Below are positions 19,201 through 30,200 of a stretch of DNA of 64,000 bases, one piece after another (the stretch's first letter is position 1; each line of letters starts with the position of its first letter). The translations under genes and the position numbers were made by a program. The stretch lies in contig CAJQUW010000917.1 in assembly GCA_907163375.1 (NCBI GenBank), positions 175,116 to 239,115 on the forward strand, given 5' to 3'. This DNA is from Prostheceraeus crozeri. Its lineage: Eukaryota > Platyhelminthes > Polycladida > Euryleptidae. Under the pieces are notes generated by a model. It saw nothing but the letters and a program-made list of their open reading frames with translations. It made no database searches and was not told the DNA's origin.

Positions 19201-20143
19201 TAAACAATTCAGATGTCCACTTTCTATATGAGTTTACCTCGTTTATCTTTGAATGAGTAACTTCATCGTAGTGAATGATTGACAAGATAGAATACATGAA
19301 GCAGTCATTTGAATTTAAATTTACATTTATTACAGCTTTAGAACTTCTTAACTTTTTAGGTAAAGTATTCATTTTACCACCAGATAGTAGAGGAGTTGAA
19401 ATTAAATTGAATTCTATATTTACTACTTTATCAACAACCCAATTGCTTCCTCTATTTGCAAAAGTTGAAGCATGATTTGATAAACTATTTAAATTATCCT
19501 GAAACCATGTGTCAAAGTCATATATATAATTTGATGATAATGAGGTGAAGTGCGCGAGAAAAGTTTCTTCCTCTTGAGGATTAGAACGGACATAGCGAAT
19601 TTGAGCAATTAATCGACCACGTAGTTGAAGACTAGTTCGCAAGTTACTAACTAAATTTTCTAGTAAGGTTCGCATGTTGAATAAAAAAGATGTTACATCT
19701 ATTGTTTGAATGGTTGGTGTAATGTCATACACGCGAGCACGTCCGCTGAAGGCGCTTTCACTAAGGGTGAGTGTTCCATAATTATTGTGACTACTCATTT
19801 CAATGTTCATATCATGTATATTATTGTGTTGACGGAATCTACTTGTGCTATTATATTTCTTACCACAGTGAGAGCAGCAATGCCTAAAAGCTTCATCATT
19901 ATTTAAAGCGCTATCTGGAATGTCTCTAACATGACTACTACAAGTTGATAAATTAGTATTATTTGTTCCTATTCCTTCTTGACTGCAACATATGAGATTG
20001 TGTCTTTTTAAATTATCTTTCCTACTGGTTTCATATGGACAATTACTACATTTATGCTTTATTCCTAGCTTGCAAAATTTTTCATGACGCGTTAAATTGC
20101 TAACAATTGTAAACTTCTTTCCACACTTAGAGCAGACAACCAT
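16283..20143 (-). pseudogene. POLB: Protein-primed family B DNA polymerase with C2H2 fingers and endonuclease VII-like motif; one nonsense codon
   Basis: About 1285 codons from ATG 20143, interrupted only by TGA at 17117-17119. The N-terminus carries three Cys2His2 fingers (CSKCGKKF, CSNCPYET, CSHCGKKY), then a helical domain, then a block with NDCFMYSILSIIHYDE and later FAHYCGIRKLSRL that may be a papain/OTU-like fold, and a fourth finger (CERCTQSF). Exonuclease motifs follow: ExoI VIYADIECL, ExoII NFKNYDSH, ExoIII LKLDVLLLADIF. CDHDHITGKYRQALCSKCN is the endonuclease VII-like His-Cys motif typical of Polinton polymerases. Polymerase motifs: A LDVNNLYGSS, B KNNSLFGKTM (just beyond the TGA), C GGDTDSFF. 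The TGA removes motifs B and C unless read through. TATA box at 20177-20183. Confidence 0.92.
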
Positions 20144-20176
20144 GATGATCGTTGAGGATTAACAATTTGCGTCTAC

Positions 20177-20183
20177 TTATATA
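20177..20183 (-). promoter_or_regulatory. TATA box of the P1 polymerase gene
   Basis: On the minus strand AGTATATAAGTAGACG lies about 34 bases upstream of the ATG at 20143, predicting a very short leader. The hAT element is inserted only about 10 bases further upstream, so any upstream elements (CATTGG box and a TGACGTC-like motif, found after the hAT at about 23020-23050) have been displaced by 2.8 kb. Confidence 0.65.
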
Positions 20184-20193
20184 CTGTCTACAT

Positions 20194-22998
20194 CAGGGGT
20201 TCCCAAACTCCGGACCGCGGTCCGAATACGGACCGCGGCATCATTTTCGCGGACCGCAAGGATCTTGTGATGAACGAAAGTATATTGTTGTATACTACCA
20301 CTGAAACAGCTCTATTGAAACAGCATTGGAGTAGCGGCAGTAGCGTATATGAAAACCGTGCGAATCAAACATAGATCTAGGAATGTGGGATTAAAGCTAG
20401 CGATGACTCATTCAGCTTGTCACTGCTTTTCTGATAATAATAGACCGCTGTCGCAAACACACAGCGCAGGTAAAAATAGCTTCATCAGAAAGTCTGAAGT
20501 TCTTCGTTCCCTGGCGGTGCTTTCTATTAATAACTCTTACGCCTGCTATTGATTGTTCCCATACCAACCCGGCATAATTAGTACTCACGCTCTCTCCAGC
20601 AGTTCACTCTTTTGTCATTGGTTAGAGAGGCTTAAATTGTTCCTCTAGTGTTCAAATTATCTACACGTCATAACTTTCATTTAGTTCACGTCTTAACATT
20701 CACTTAGTCATCGTTTTTGCAATAGTGATTTCAAATGGCTACTACAGGGAGAAAGCGAAAAATCGACTGTGAAAATCGTTCCTTCAAAGAAGAATTTACC
20801 GAACTTTTTTTGTTTATTTTACCTGACAATTCTTCAAAACCCGTTTGTTTAATTTGTCAAGAAACCGTTGCAGTGATAAAAGGTGGCAATATGAAACGGC
20901 ATCATGAAACCAAGCATTCAGGGTTCGCAAAAAATTATCCAATATCCAGTGAGTCTCGCTTGTTAAAGATTGACACTCTTCGCAAAAGTTATGAAAAGTC
21001 TGCAAAAGTTATGAGGAACTCTGTCACACAACAGCAGCGATGTTATACAGCTTCTTTGAAAGTTTCGTGGATTCTTAATAAACATATGATACCTCTTACA
21101 CATTCCGAAATTGTCACTAAATGCATGGTTGAAGCATCTGAACTTCTCTTTAACGAGAAAGAAAAAGAGTTGGTTGTGAATGCATTCTCGTCGGTTCCTT
21201 TATCGAATAATACCAATACGCGTCGTTTGGAAGAATTGGATTGCGATATCAAAAAAAAATCATTACAGGTATCAAAAATTCCAGAGGATTTAGGGTATCT
21301 CTGGATGAGTCTGGTGATATGAATGGAATTGCGCAATTAGGCGTCTATGTTCGGTATTTTACTGGAAACAGTTTTCATGATGATTTACTGGAACTTATTC
21401 CTCTGACTGGGCATACAACTGGTAAAGACTTTTACAATGCTATACAAGAATTATTTCAGATTAGTGACATTGACATAAACTAAATGAAGTGCGTTGTTAC
21501 GGATGGTTGTCCATCCATGATAACTCCACGGGTTGGTTTGGTGCATCTACTACGAACAAATAATCCACAACTAATATCTTATCACTGTATCTTGCATAGT
21601 TCAGTATTAACGGCAAAGTTATGCGGTGAACTGAAAGAAATCATGATAACTGTTACACATCTGGTCAGTGTTCTTCGATCAAAGTCTCATCTACAGAGGC
21701 GTTTGCTACGTGCATTTCTACAGGAAGTTGAAGCGGAACACACAGATTTGTTACTGCATAATGATGTGCGATGGTTAAGCAGAGGAGCAGTGCTTCAAAG
21801 ATTGTGGTCTATTCGGGTTGAAATTATTGATTTCCTGACTGAATCAACGAGAAAAGGCTGCGACGAGTATTTGAACTTTTTGAAGAATGATAGGAATACC
21901 GTATTATTCGCATTTCTCGTTGATATTTTTCAACATCTTAACACACTAAATTTGAAATTACAAGGAAAGTCTTCATCTGTGTTTCAACTCATTCATCACG
22001 TTTGTGTATTTCGAAAACGCCTCAAATTATTCCGGGATGATATAAAAGACCAGGACTTTACACACTTTGAGACTCTGAAAGAACTTACTACTCTCGGTGA
22101 AGTTTCTGACTCTGACGCTCTTATTATTTGCAGTTACTTCTTGGACAAACTTTCTGCTGAATTTGCAGCTCGGTTTAGTGATGTTGAAGAATCCTGCAAG
22201 GAAGTGGCTAATTTACTACAATCTCCGTTTGACGTAGACGTGTGGGGAAATTGGAAATCAAAATTACCATCCTTTTCTACATCGTCGATCGGTAAATTAC
22301 AAATGGAGTTAACAGACCTACAGGAAAATATGGAATTAAAATCAAAATTCATGAATGCGTCCTCATTGGCAGTCTTCTTTGTCGAAAGTCTTCCAGAACA
22401 AAGTTATTCGGTGTTGCGGGAAACAGCAATAGATTTGTTTACTTTTATTGGATCTGTGTGGATGTGCGAAAGTGGATTTAGCAAGATGAATTTTATCAAG
22501 AATAAATACAGAAATAAAATGACACAAAGTCATCTGTCTGCCATACTCCGCTCCGCACAGACCACATTAGAACCAGATTTGGTTTCTATTTCTTCGACGC
22601 ATACCCAATTTCATGTCTCTCATTAGTTTTTCCCCTTGTATCTTTTTTATCGGAATATTTCATAGCGTCATTTCAGTGTATTTTCTATTGAAAGCTAGAT
22701 CTCAATTTTGTTAGATATGTAATAAAATTGTGTGTAGTTCTAAAAGTGAATCAAATGTTAATTTTTGTACATGTAACTGACATTAAATTGAAATATTTGA
22801 GATTTAATGGAACTCTTAAAGAGAGCGTTAAATTACTATCGTACAAGTAAATTAGAAGATTTGTAATATCTTAATTATATTCCCTATTACATTGTTTCTT
22901 GCAATTTACCGTGCTTATTAAATGTAAAATTGGACGGACTTCAGTCTTCGTTAAAAACTTTAATCCGGACCGCGACCAAAAATGTTTGGGAACCCCTG
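20194..22998 (+). mobile_element. hAT transposon, complete ends, 8-bp target duplication
   Basis: The terminal inverted repeats are CAGGGGTTCCCAAAC at 20194 and its reverse complement ending at 22998; the subterminal CGGACCGCG motif is also inverted at both ends. The 8-bp duplication GTCTACAT flanks the element at 20186-20193 and 22999-23006. The size is 2805 bp. Ends, duplication length and the encoded BED/hATC transposase all fit the hAT superfamily (ZBED/Charlie-like group). Confidence 0.96.
20735..22626 (+). pseudogene. hAT transposase (BED finger, hATC domain), frameshift plus nonsense
   Basis: It starts MATTGRKRKIDCENRSFKEE. A BED zinc finger (CLICQETVAVIKGGNMKRHHETKH) covers residues about 45-70. 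The frame changes at a run of nine A near 21251, just before the first catalytic Asp (VSLDESGDM). A TAA at 21481-21483 follows ISDIDIN; then the frame continues with the second catalytic region (CVVTDGCPSM) and the C-terminal hATC dimerisation domain (MCESGFSKMNFIKNKYRNKM). Two lesions make it inactive, although the termini are intact and could still be mobilised in trans. Confidence 0.92.
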
Positions 22999-23146
22999 GT
23001 CTACATATTATATTACGTAACCAGTGACGTCGACCAATGGAATTTGTTCTCAACCTCAGACTTATATTTCCACTTAAATACATAAATAAAAAGACATACA
23101 AAGTGTACAAGTAATTTTTTAAAGAAGAAAAATTCAAAAAGAGAAG

Positions 23147-24893
23147 TTACAGCGATTGACACTTAATGATATCACTAAGCGTCACTTTGACGTGGGCACA
23201 ATGTCCATGACACCTTGAGAAGTCATCGACATGTGTCATGCGCACTTTCTTAATGACTGCCGCTTTCGATAGCTCAACGTGCATTATTGTTTCACGCTTC
23301 GCTATCGATTGCGACAGTTGCAGGTTAGCCTGCGATATGTTGCGGAACGACTCAAGCAAAGACTTGTAGTCAGCGCGAAGAGCCGTCTCGCGTTCCTCCT
23401 GTTGGCGCAACTTACGTTCAAGGTGACGCACTTTGTCCTCCGTTGGCACAGTTTCGGGAACCTCATCCACTGCCTCAATTGTCTCGTCGAGGTCGACGTT
23501 GAATAACGGATCACAACTTGGTAGAGGATCACAGTTTGAGAGGATTACCGTGGGTGTTGGGCTATTGGGTATCGGTGTAGGAGCAGGTGGGGACGATAGG
23601 ACCCAGCAGTCATCAAATGGAGGTAGAGTTGGCTGAGGTGGACTTGACGGAGGTGGAGTTGGGACGCGGTGTAGAATTGGAGAGGGTGGGAAGCTGACCT
23701 CAATGCTGGGTGAGGCTCGAATTTGGGAGAAGGGGATCTCCTTTTCAGGAACAAGTGTCATCTGGTGCTGAAAAAGAAACAGAGATATGAATTAACGAAA
23801 GGGACATAACATTATAGTTGGGATTATTAGCCTATTCCTATGATTGACACTTACGTTTTCTTCATCTGAAGAAGACTCCCGGATGGAGTAGAGGCGCTCC
23901 TCATTCTCCACCATTGAGGTGGTTGTTGCCGGAGTTAATCCGAGGAGATTCGTTCGCCTGCTCTTCTTTAAGGAGAGCGATCGGTAGCTCTACAAGGGAA
24001 AATACATTTTAAATTCCTCCCGAATTTGAATGTATGCATGTGTCCTAAGTTATTAATCTAATCATGTTATTTTATATGACTAAAATAATTGTCTATTACT
24101 TACTCTCTGTGAAGGCGGCGTAGGCTTCGCAACCCAGCTGCTACTTGCGGGCGTACTAACGACTACCTGTGGATGGAAATGAAACATAGTTAAAGTGTGA
24201 AGAACGGAAAATACATACGAATAGATAAATTGCTGATTTTGATATTTCAAACTTACATTCCTTTCCGGAACTGATGGCTTCCACTCGACTTTCACTTTCT
24301 TAAGTGGTGGCTTCTTGATCTGAAATGGTGACAAGACGTGCACATTATTTTGTGTGATAAAAAAACAAAACAGAAGTCAACTTTCCCTATACGTTTTGAA
24401 ATCTAAATATTTTCTTTAACTGATGTTACTGCTAATATTCTAAATATGAACTCACCTCAACATCATTATCCGAGGAGTCGGAATCGGTGTCGATGTATTT
24501 GCGGGACTTTGGTCTAGGTTTCGGCTTTGGCTTGGGCATCTCAAGCGTGGACTCCTCCTGAACTTCGCTGAGGATGCCCTCAAGAGTTCGCTCCTTGGTA
24601 AACAGCTTCTCAACTCGCTTTTTCTCCTCAAGGCAAGTGAGGTTTCGGCCTTCCCGTCCGTTGCGTAAAGCACATTTTGTGTGCGTTTTTATGAATCTGT
24701 TAGGATTCTCTCCTTTAGCCTCCATATCGGTTTTAACATAGCTCTTACATGATAGGCAGTAAAGAAAACTGCACTCTTGACGAAACGTGCAGTCTTTATG
24801 CTGACTTTTCATCGAATGTCGGACCGCCTGTTTGCAGGTTTCACAATAATGGAAGATTAATCGCTGACGTGGCAAGCAGCTTGGACGAGGCAT
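23147..24893 (-). CDS. Five-coding-exon gene: Cys-rich N-terminus, proline-rich middle, coiled-coil C-terminus (unknown)
   Basis: The coding exons on the minus strand are 24893-24456, 24319-24257, 24166-24104, 23989-23855 and 23767-23147, each bounded by GT(A/G)AGT and CAG/TAG. All four introns are phase 0, and the joined frame of 439 codons has no stop. A fifth intron splits the 5' UTR. Residues about 15-75 hold two Cys/His clusters (CETCKQAVRHSMKSQHKDC and YCLSCKSY) that look like zinc fingers. A Lys/Pro-rich acidic linker follows (SDSSDNDVE), then a proline-rich region and a coiled coil (RHLERKLRQQEERETALR). No enzyme motif. It lies between the hAT-split P1 polymerase promoter and the P2 left flank and may be a P1 accessory gene; a host origin is possible. 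Confidence 0.75.
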
Positions 24894-24895
24894 GT

Positions 24896-25314
24896 CTGTA
24901 AGAAAAATTAAATCCATACTTAAAACATAAAAACTTGAATGTAAACTTACTAAATTTAGGTTTTAGAACATATTGATGTACCTACTTATAAAGTTTGAAA
25001 AAGTAACATGTAAATTGTTCCAAGTCACAACGTGGTAGTGAGTATTATACCAAAGAGAATAGCTAAAGTCTTTAGTAAATTTCATAAGCACAACTTTAAT
25101 TCTATTAATTTTGATCAAGTTATTTTCTATCTCTTTAGGTTTAGAACTTATTAATGTACCTACTTATTAACTTAGAAAAAAGTAACATTTAAATTGTACC
25201 AAACTCACTTTAGAATATTGATTAAGGTCTGAAAGATCGGAGCTGACGTCTTGCTAGGCAGGCTGATAATTCAAAAATGAGTGAAGAACTGGCTTCAACA
25301 CTTTCTTTATATAT
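24896..25314 (-). promoter_or_regulatory. TATA promoter and 5' UTR intron of the five-exon gene
   Basis: On the minus strand CATATATAAAGAAAG (25314-25305) is the TATA box. The 5' UTR exon runs to 25209, where CTAAA is followed by the donor GTGAGT. The matching acceptor TTTTCTTACAG ends at 24896, two bases before the ATG at 24893. The intron is thus about 313 bases. A near-duplicate sequence (AACTTATTAATGTACCTACTTA / AACATATTGATGTACCTACTTA) occurs at about 25145 and 24967 within it. Confidence 0.6.
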
Positions 25315-25396
25315 GAAATACACAAAGCAACTACGAACAAAGACCTACTGACGTCATGCCATTGAGATGATATAGTTAAACAAGTTGGAAAACTAG

Positions 25397-26234
25397 TTGG
25401 AAGATTTGTTTGGGGATATAGCGGATTTGAAGGAAGAGTGGGAGGGGAAGGAAGTGGCTAAGCCGATGGCAGCGCCATCGCCACGGCAGCAAGAGGCGTA
25501 TAATACGGAGGTATTTGTGAGGATGAAGGATCGTGTGATGGCTTTGGAAAGTAATAATAGAAAATTTTTGACGGAGAATGAAGAGCTGATGGTGAAGGTT
25601 GAGGGGTATAGGGCAACGAGGGAAGAGTTGGAGAGCTTGAGAAAGAAGGAGAAGGAATGGATGGCGGAAAGGAGCGAGTTGATGAGGAAGGCAGGTTTGG
25701 TGGAGAGTTTGCAGGCGAGTGTGTCGAGGAAGGATGAAGAGATAGAGCGGATGCGAAGCGTGGTGAAGGAGACGGAGGATGTGAAGGCTATTAATAAGAG
25801 GTTGTCGGGTGAAGTGGAGCGACTGCATGAGCGTTTGAGGTGTCGAAAAAGGAGAGTATATGAAGTTCATCTTCCCCTCTTTGAGAATAATATATGTGAT
25901 GTCCCCACAATCTCCAGCGATTTGAATGAAACACAGTTGTGTTACGAGGGGGATGGAGTTCGCTGCCTCCACATGACGATGAACATCAATGGAGAGCTTG
26001 ATGACTTCGTCGTCAGAAAAGTTAGAAAGAAGGTTCCCAGTAAGTCTATTCAACATAATCATTTTTGTAGCTCATCTAATCTCCTATTATTTTCCTTTCA
26101 GAGTGTTTGCAGTAGTAGTGTCGGTGAACGGAGAACGACCCATGGGCTCTTTTAAGCAGCTTCTAATGCAGCTAAAGCGGTCCCAAGCCCGCCACATATC
26201 CTCGGATATGGAATGCAGAGGGGAAGAAAAATGA
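25397..26234 (+). CDS. Coiled-coil protein, 5' end missing, probably spliced (unknown)
   Basis: Open from 25397, right after a TAG, with no ATG at the beginning: the first codons read LEDLFGDIADLKEEWEGKE, so the 5' part appears truncated or lies in an unseen exon. Residues about 40-150 are a long heptad-repeat coiled coil (ESNNRKFLTENEELMVKVEG and on). After it comes a compact domain (EVHLPLFENNICDVPT). A donor GTAAGT at 26040 and the acceptor at 26102-26103 join in frame to a second exon ending at 26234. The truncation at 25397 may mark the boundary between P1-derived and P2-derived sequence. I do not recognise the family. Confidence 0.5.
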
Positions 26235-26549
26235 TGAATGGAATGAAATGGGAGGACACTCATGCGCCACACGCAACATAACACACTTCTCTCTTCCGTA
26301 GTCTAACAAGCTCTTTACACATTGATTGCAGTCGATTGCTATCCCTGTATCAGAAGTGTAAGCTATCTTAATTTTATTTAACACTATTTCAACTACCATT
26401 ATCACCCATATGAAATGTTATAAGATTTGCAAGTTAAACTAAGCGTGCTACTATTTCCAAATGAAAAAGTATACATGATTAAATCATCCACTGAAGCCCC
26501 ATTCAAGTAAGTCAGTATGAAAGCAAAGATAATACGAAATAAACATTTA
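26235..26549. other. No supported gene
   Basis: An AT-rich spacer between two convergent genes. An AATAAA on + lies at 26538-26543, and there are no transposon ends, tRNA or repeats that I can see. Confidence 0.5.
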
Positions 26550-26999
26550 TTATGGCATGTATTTCAAAAGGTTTTCATCGTCAATATCGTCCCAGAGTCT
26601 GGCTTCACATAGATCACAAAAACAGTTCACTTGTTTCAATCGTTCTTCCACTGCGAGCCTCACTTTGTCGATGTACTCCCACTCCGCCATAGTTCGTGGC
26701 TGGGAGTTAGGGGTGTACCATTCCCATAATTGGTGGAGGAATTTGGTGCTGGTGATCTCCATCACATCATCAGTATCGTACTGCAGATACTTCCACCTCA
26801 CGCCTGTTAAGTCGGGACACTCCTTCTCACATTCACTCTCCTCTTCGTCGTCCGCTGGCAATGACAACTTTCTGATATTGTCGAGTTGGTATATTTTCTC
26901 CACCTTCCCCTTCGTTGGAGCGTTTGGTGCAACGAGCGCCTTTGGTGTTAAGCATGGAGAAGAGAATTTTGTGTTCGGTGTTGTCGGAGGGCTTGTCAT
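26550..26999 (-). CDS. Uncharacterised acidic protein divergent from the P2 polymerase
   Basis: Intact, 149 residues from ATG 26999 (MTSPPTTPNTKFSSPCLTPK). The N-terminus is Pro/Ser/Thr-rich and likely disordered. An acidic stretch (DDEEESECEKECPD) follows, and the C-terminal half looks helical with CFCDLCEARLWDD near the end, a possible metal-binding pair. It shares a roughly 200-bp divergent promoter region with the P2 polymerase, which contains two CCAAT motifs at about 27057 and 27074. It probably belongs to P2, but its family is unknown. Confidence 0.55.
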   Translation of the reverse strand: MTSPPTTPNTKFSSPCLTPKALVAPNAPTKGKVEKIYQLDNIRKLSLPADDEEESECEKECPDLTGVRWKYLQYDTDDVMEITSTKFLHQLWEWYTPNSQPRTMAEWEYIDKVRLAVEERLKQVNCFCDLCEARLWDDIDDENLLKYMP

Positions 27000-27096
27000 G
27001 TTGACTGTGAATAATAACTTTGAAATGTTTTCTAATTCTTAAGTTTAAACAAGCAACCAATCAGAATGAACAGCCAATGAATGATGAATATGAAAG

Positions 27097-27103
27097 TATA
27101 TAT
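27097..27103 (+). promoter_or_regulatory. TATA box of the P2 polymerase gene
   Basis: AAAGTATATATGTAAAG lies about 28 bases upstream of TCATTTCACTC (a likely start region at about 27121-27131) and about 115 bases upstream of the initiator ATG at 27216. Two CCAAT motifs lie 20-40 bases further upstream. Confidence 0.6.
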
Positions 27104-27215
27104 GTAAAGTGACATCCGTGTCATTTCACTCTGTCTTTGAGACGTGTAAGTAAACTGTTCTCTAGTGAAGTCTCTATCTTGTTGAAGAATCAACCTTAAA
27201 CATAATTTCCTTGAA

Positions 27216-30200
27216 ATGGTAAGTTGAAGATTTCCTCTCTCATCTCCCTCAAACGTGTGGCTAATAGCATCTTCCTCAATTTCAGGCATCTACTTCATCA
27301 CCAACGCCCTCCCTTCTCGAGGAAAGTTTAGAGTTGTTGAGTGAAGGTAGGTTGTGACAATACACTGAGACTTTAACAGAGATGATAGAATGATTTCTCT
27401 TTCAGGTGATACCAGTCCCATCTCGAGCGAGTCCATGTCAACATTGTCGCGGGAATGCAACGATCGGGAATGTGCTGACTGTGGGCACATCTTCACGAGG
27501 AAGCGTGATCTCGTCCGACACATCAAGCGAGGTGTTTGTAGACCTAAGTCAGCATCAATCTCCGAAGGTGGGGATGATTCTGTTAACGATGTCTCCTTTT
27601 CTTGCGATTTATGCATTCAGTCTTTTGAGTCACATTTTGAACTATCTTCACATAGACTTCGACATACACACAGTGACGATAGTTATACTAACAGCACCTC
27701 CTCTATCCGACTCTCTGAAGTGTCGATAAATAATTTAGTGAGGAACTACCAGATGGAATCGTCAGAAACCATTACTGACTTTGAAGAATGGTTTCATCAA
27801 AATTCATCTTTGATTGGTGCGCTCCTCAACAATTTAATCAATTTTAGAATGAAGGCGCTCATCTATCTCAAAATAAAATATGTAAAAATCGACCACCATA
27901 CTGGTCAAATAGTAGAGAGGTTGGAGTTTCACATACCCTCCTCTCCTGCAACCGAAGTTGTAGACTGCGAGTCTTGGATAAATTTTCATATCCAAGGGTT
28001 AAAATTAAACATAGATAAATTTAACGAGCGTGATAGTGGACTCGTTTTTGATGGTATTGAGACCGCCATGATTAAAATCACTTTATTAGAGAACTACTCT
28101 GGACGAGGCTCCTTTAAACTTCCGAAAAATTTAAGAAATAAAGCAGCAGTCATTTCTGTAGATTGCGAATCGCAATGTTTTAAGTATGCCGTCCTCTCCA
28201 TTCTCCACTATAATGATGTACAGAATAGCCGATACCGTAAGAGTAAGTATCAACAGTGGGAGAATGAATTAAAGTTTGATGACTGCAATAGTGAAGATAT
28301 GAAAATTAAAGATATAGAAAAATTTGAAAAATTGAACAATATCGAAATAGTTCTTCATGTTTGGGAAAAGGGATTGAAGGGTGTCGGCTACAACTCGCGT
28401 TCGAGTTGTTATGACCACGTTGTCAACCTTTTATTAGTAAGACAGGATGATAGTGAGGAATGGCACTACTGCGGTATTCCCAAAAATGTCTCGCTTATAC
28501 CACCACCTAAGAAATTCTAGCTCATCAGAGATTTATTACTGTGACAGATGCATTCGGAACTTTAGGAGTAAAAACAAATTTGAAACTCATTACGAATGGT
28601 GTAAGCGAGGTAAACTACAAATGGAGCGCATGCCCAAAGATAAGGAGTTTTCATATAGAGAGAATGGCGATGAACTAAGTCCTCTTCGTGTCATCTATGC
28701 TGACATCGAATGCTATATCGATGATATCATCCACAAGCCAGCAGCCATATCCTGCTATGAAGTATGGCATGACCATTTCCAAAATAGAAAAAATAAAATG
28801 CACATCTGGCAAGGTGAGGATTGTATTTACCAATTCCTACAATTCCTCGAACAGGCTGTAAAATTTCAACAAAAGTATGATGGTGAACTCTATCGCAGAT
28901 CATTGCATATGACAGCAGATGATCAAGCAAAATTTGATAGTTGCAACGTTTGCCTCAAATGTAGGAAAACATTTGATGATGATAAGATTAAGAAAGTGCG
29001 CGACCATGATCACATCACTGGTAAATTTAGAAACGCACTATGTTCAAAATGCAATTTTTCACTTAGGATCAAACGGCGTACATTACCCGTCATTTTCCAT
29101 AATTTCAAGGGCTACGACAGCCATATGATAATAAAAGGAGGTTTAGGTCAAATGAAAGAGTGGAAGCTTGATGTAATAGCACAAACGAGAGAGAAGTTTA
29201 TGGCCATGACAGCAAAAGTGCCTGTCGATAAAACTAAAGAAAATAAGACGGTCTATTTTGATATAAAATTTTTAGATTCCTACCAATTTATGACTGCATC
29301 ACTGGCCTCTCTCGTACAAAATCTAAAGTCTCTTCCACTAACACAAAATCTTAAGAAACAATATCCAAATCTAACCGATGAAGTCATCACACGGAAAGGA
29401 GTCTTTCCATATGCATATTTTGATGCGATTAGTAAACTCGGCGAGACTTCTCTTCCACCCATAGATAAATTTAAAAATGATTTGACCGGCGCAGAATGTA
29501 AGACCGAAGATTATGATCATGCACAAGATGCATGGATAAAATTTGACTGCCACACATTTGGCGAATATATGATTGCCTATCTTAAGTTAGATGTATTTTT
29601 GCTGGCTGATGTATTTCAGGAATTTCGACGAGTGGCATTAGAGGAAGATAAGTTAGATCCCGTCCACTTTGTCAGTCTGCCAGCCTTGTCCTTTAAGTCT
29701 GCTTTTAAAATGACTGGTGAGACCATTAATCTCTTACAAGATCCAGAGATGTATAGTTTATTTGAGCGAGGAATTCGCGGTGGTCTCACATTTGTAAATA
29801 AACATTGGTTAAAATAAAAATTAGTAGGCGATGATCAGACTCATCTTAAGTATTATGACCAAAATAATTTATATGGTAGTTCACTATCCAAACCACTCCC
29901 TCACTCTGAGTTTAGCTGGTTAGATGATAGTGAAATTCAGCATCTCTCCAACCCTTCCAACATACTAGCAATTCCAGATGAAGGTGATTGGGGATATTAT
30001 TTTGAGATAGATCTAATCTATCCAAATAATATTAAACATAAAACCGTAGATTTCCCACTCGCGCCCGAATCAGGTGAAGTGACCAAAGATATGTTTTCCG
30101 ACTTTATGAGACAATTTCATAAAGATTTAGAATCATGCGGTCAGCCCGACTATAAGCCTTGCCGCAAACTTTTACTCACCCAATATGATAAGGAAAACTA

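Larger units (their letters stand above)
6249..20185 (+). mobile_element. Polinton/Maverick P1 (minimum extent)
   Basis: Contains the diagnostic Polinton gene set: protein-primed family B DNA polymerase, retroviral-type integrase with chromodomain, FtsK/HerA-type packaging ATPase, adenovirus-type cysteine protease, double-jelly-roll major capsid protein, minor capsid-like and basic core-like proteins. The structural genes run + from 6371 to 15044 and the TBP-like, PC4-like and polymerase genes run - from 20143. The true ends were not found; terminal inverted repeats may lie left of the RING gene and to the right, up to about 25,390, because the sequence after the hAT (from 23007) looks like the continued polymerase upstream region. 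The copy is damaged: breaks were seen in the small basic, ssDNA-binding-like, integrase, minor capsid, major capsid and polymerase genes. Confidence 0.9.

Noticed and set aside
25376-26062. Long minus-strand open frame opposite the coiled-coil gene
   Set aside because: The + strand shows clear heptad repeats over the same bases; the minus product is a low-complexity His/Leu/Pro-rich mirror, so it is an antisense shadow.
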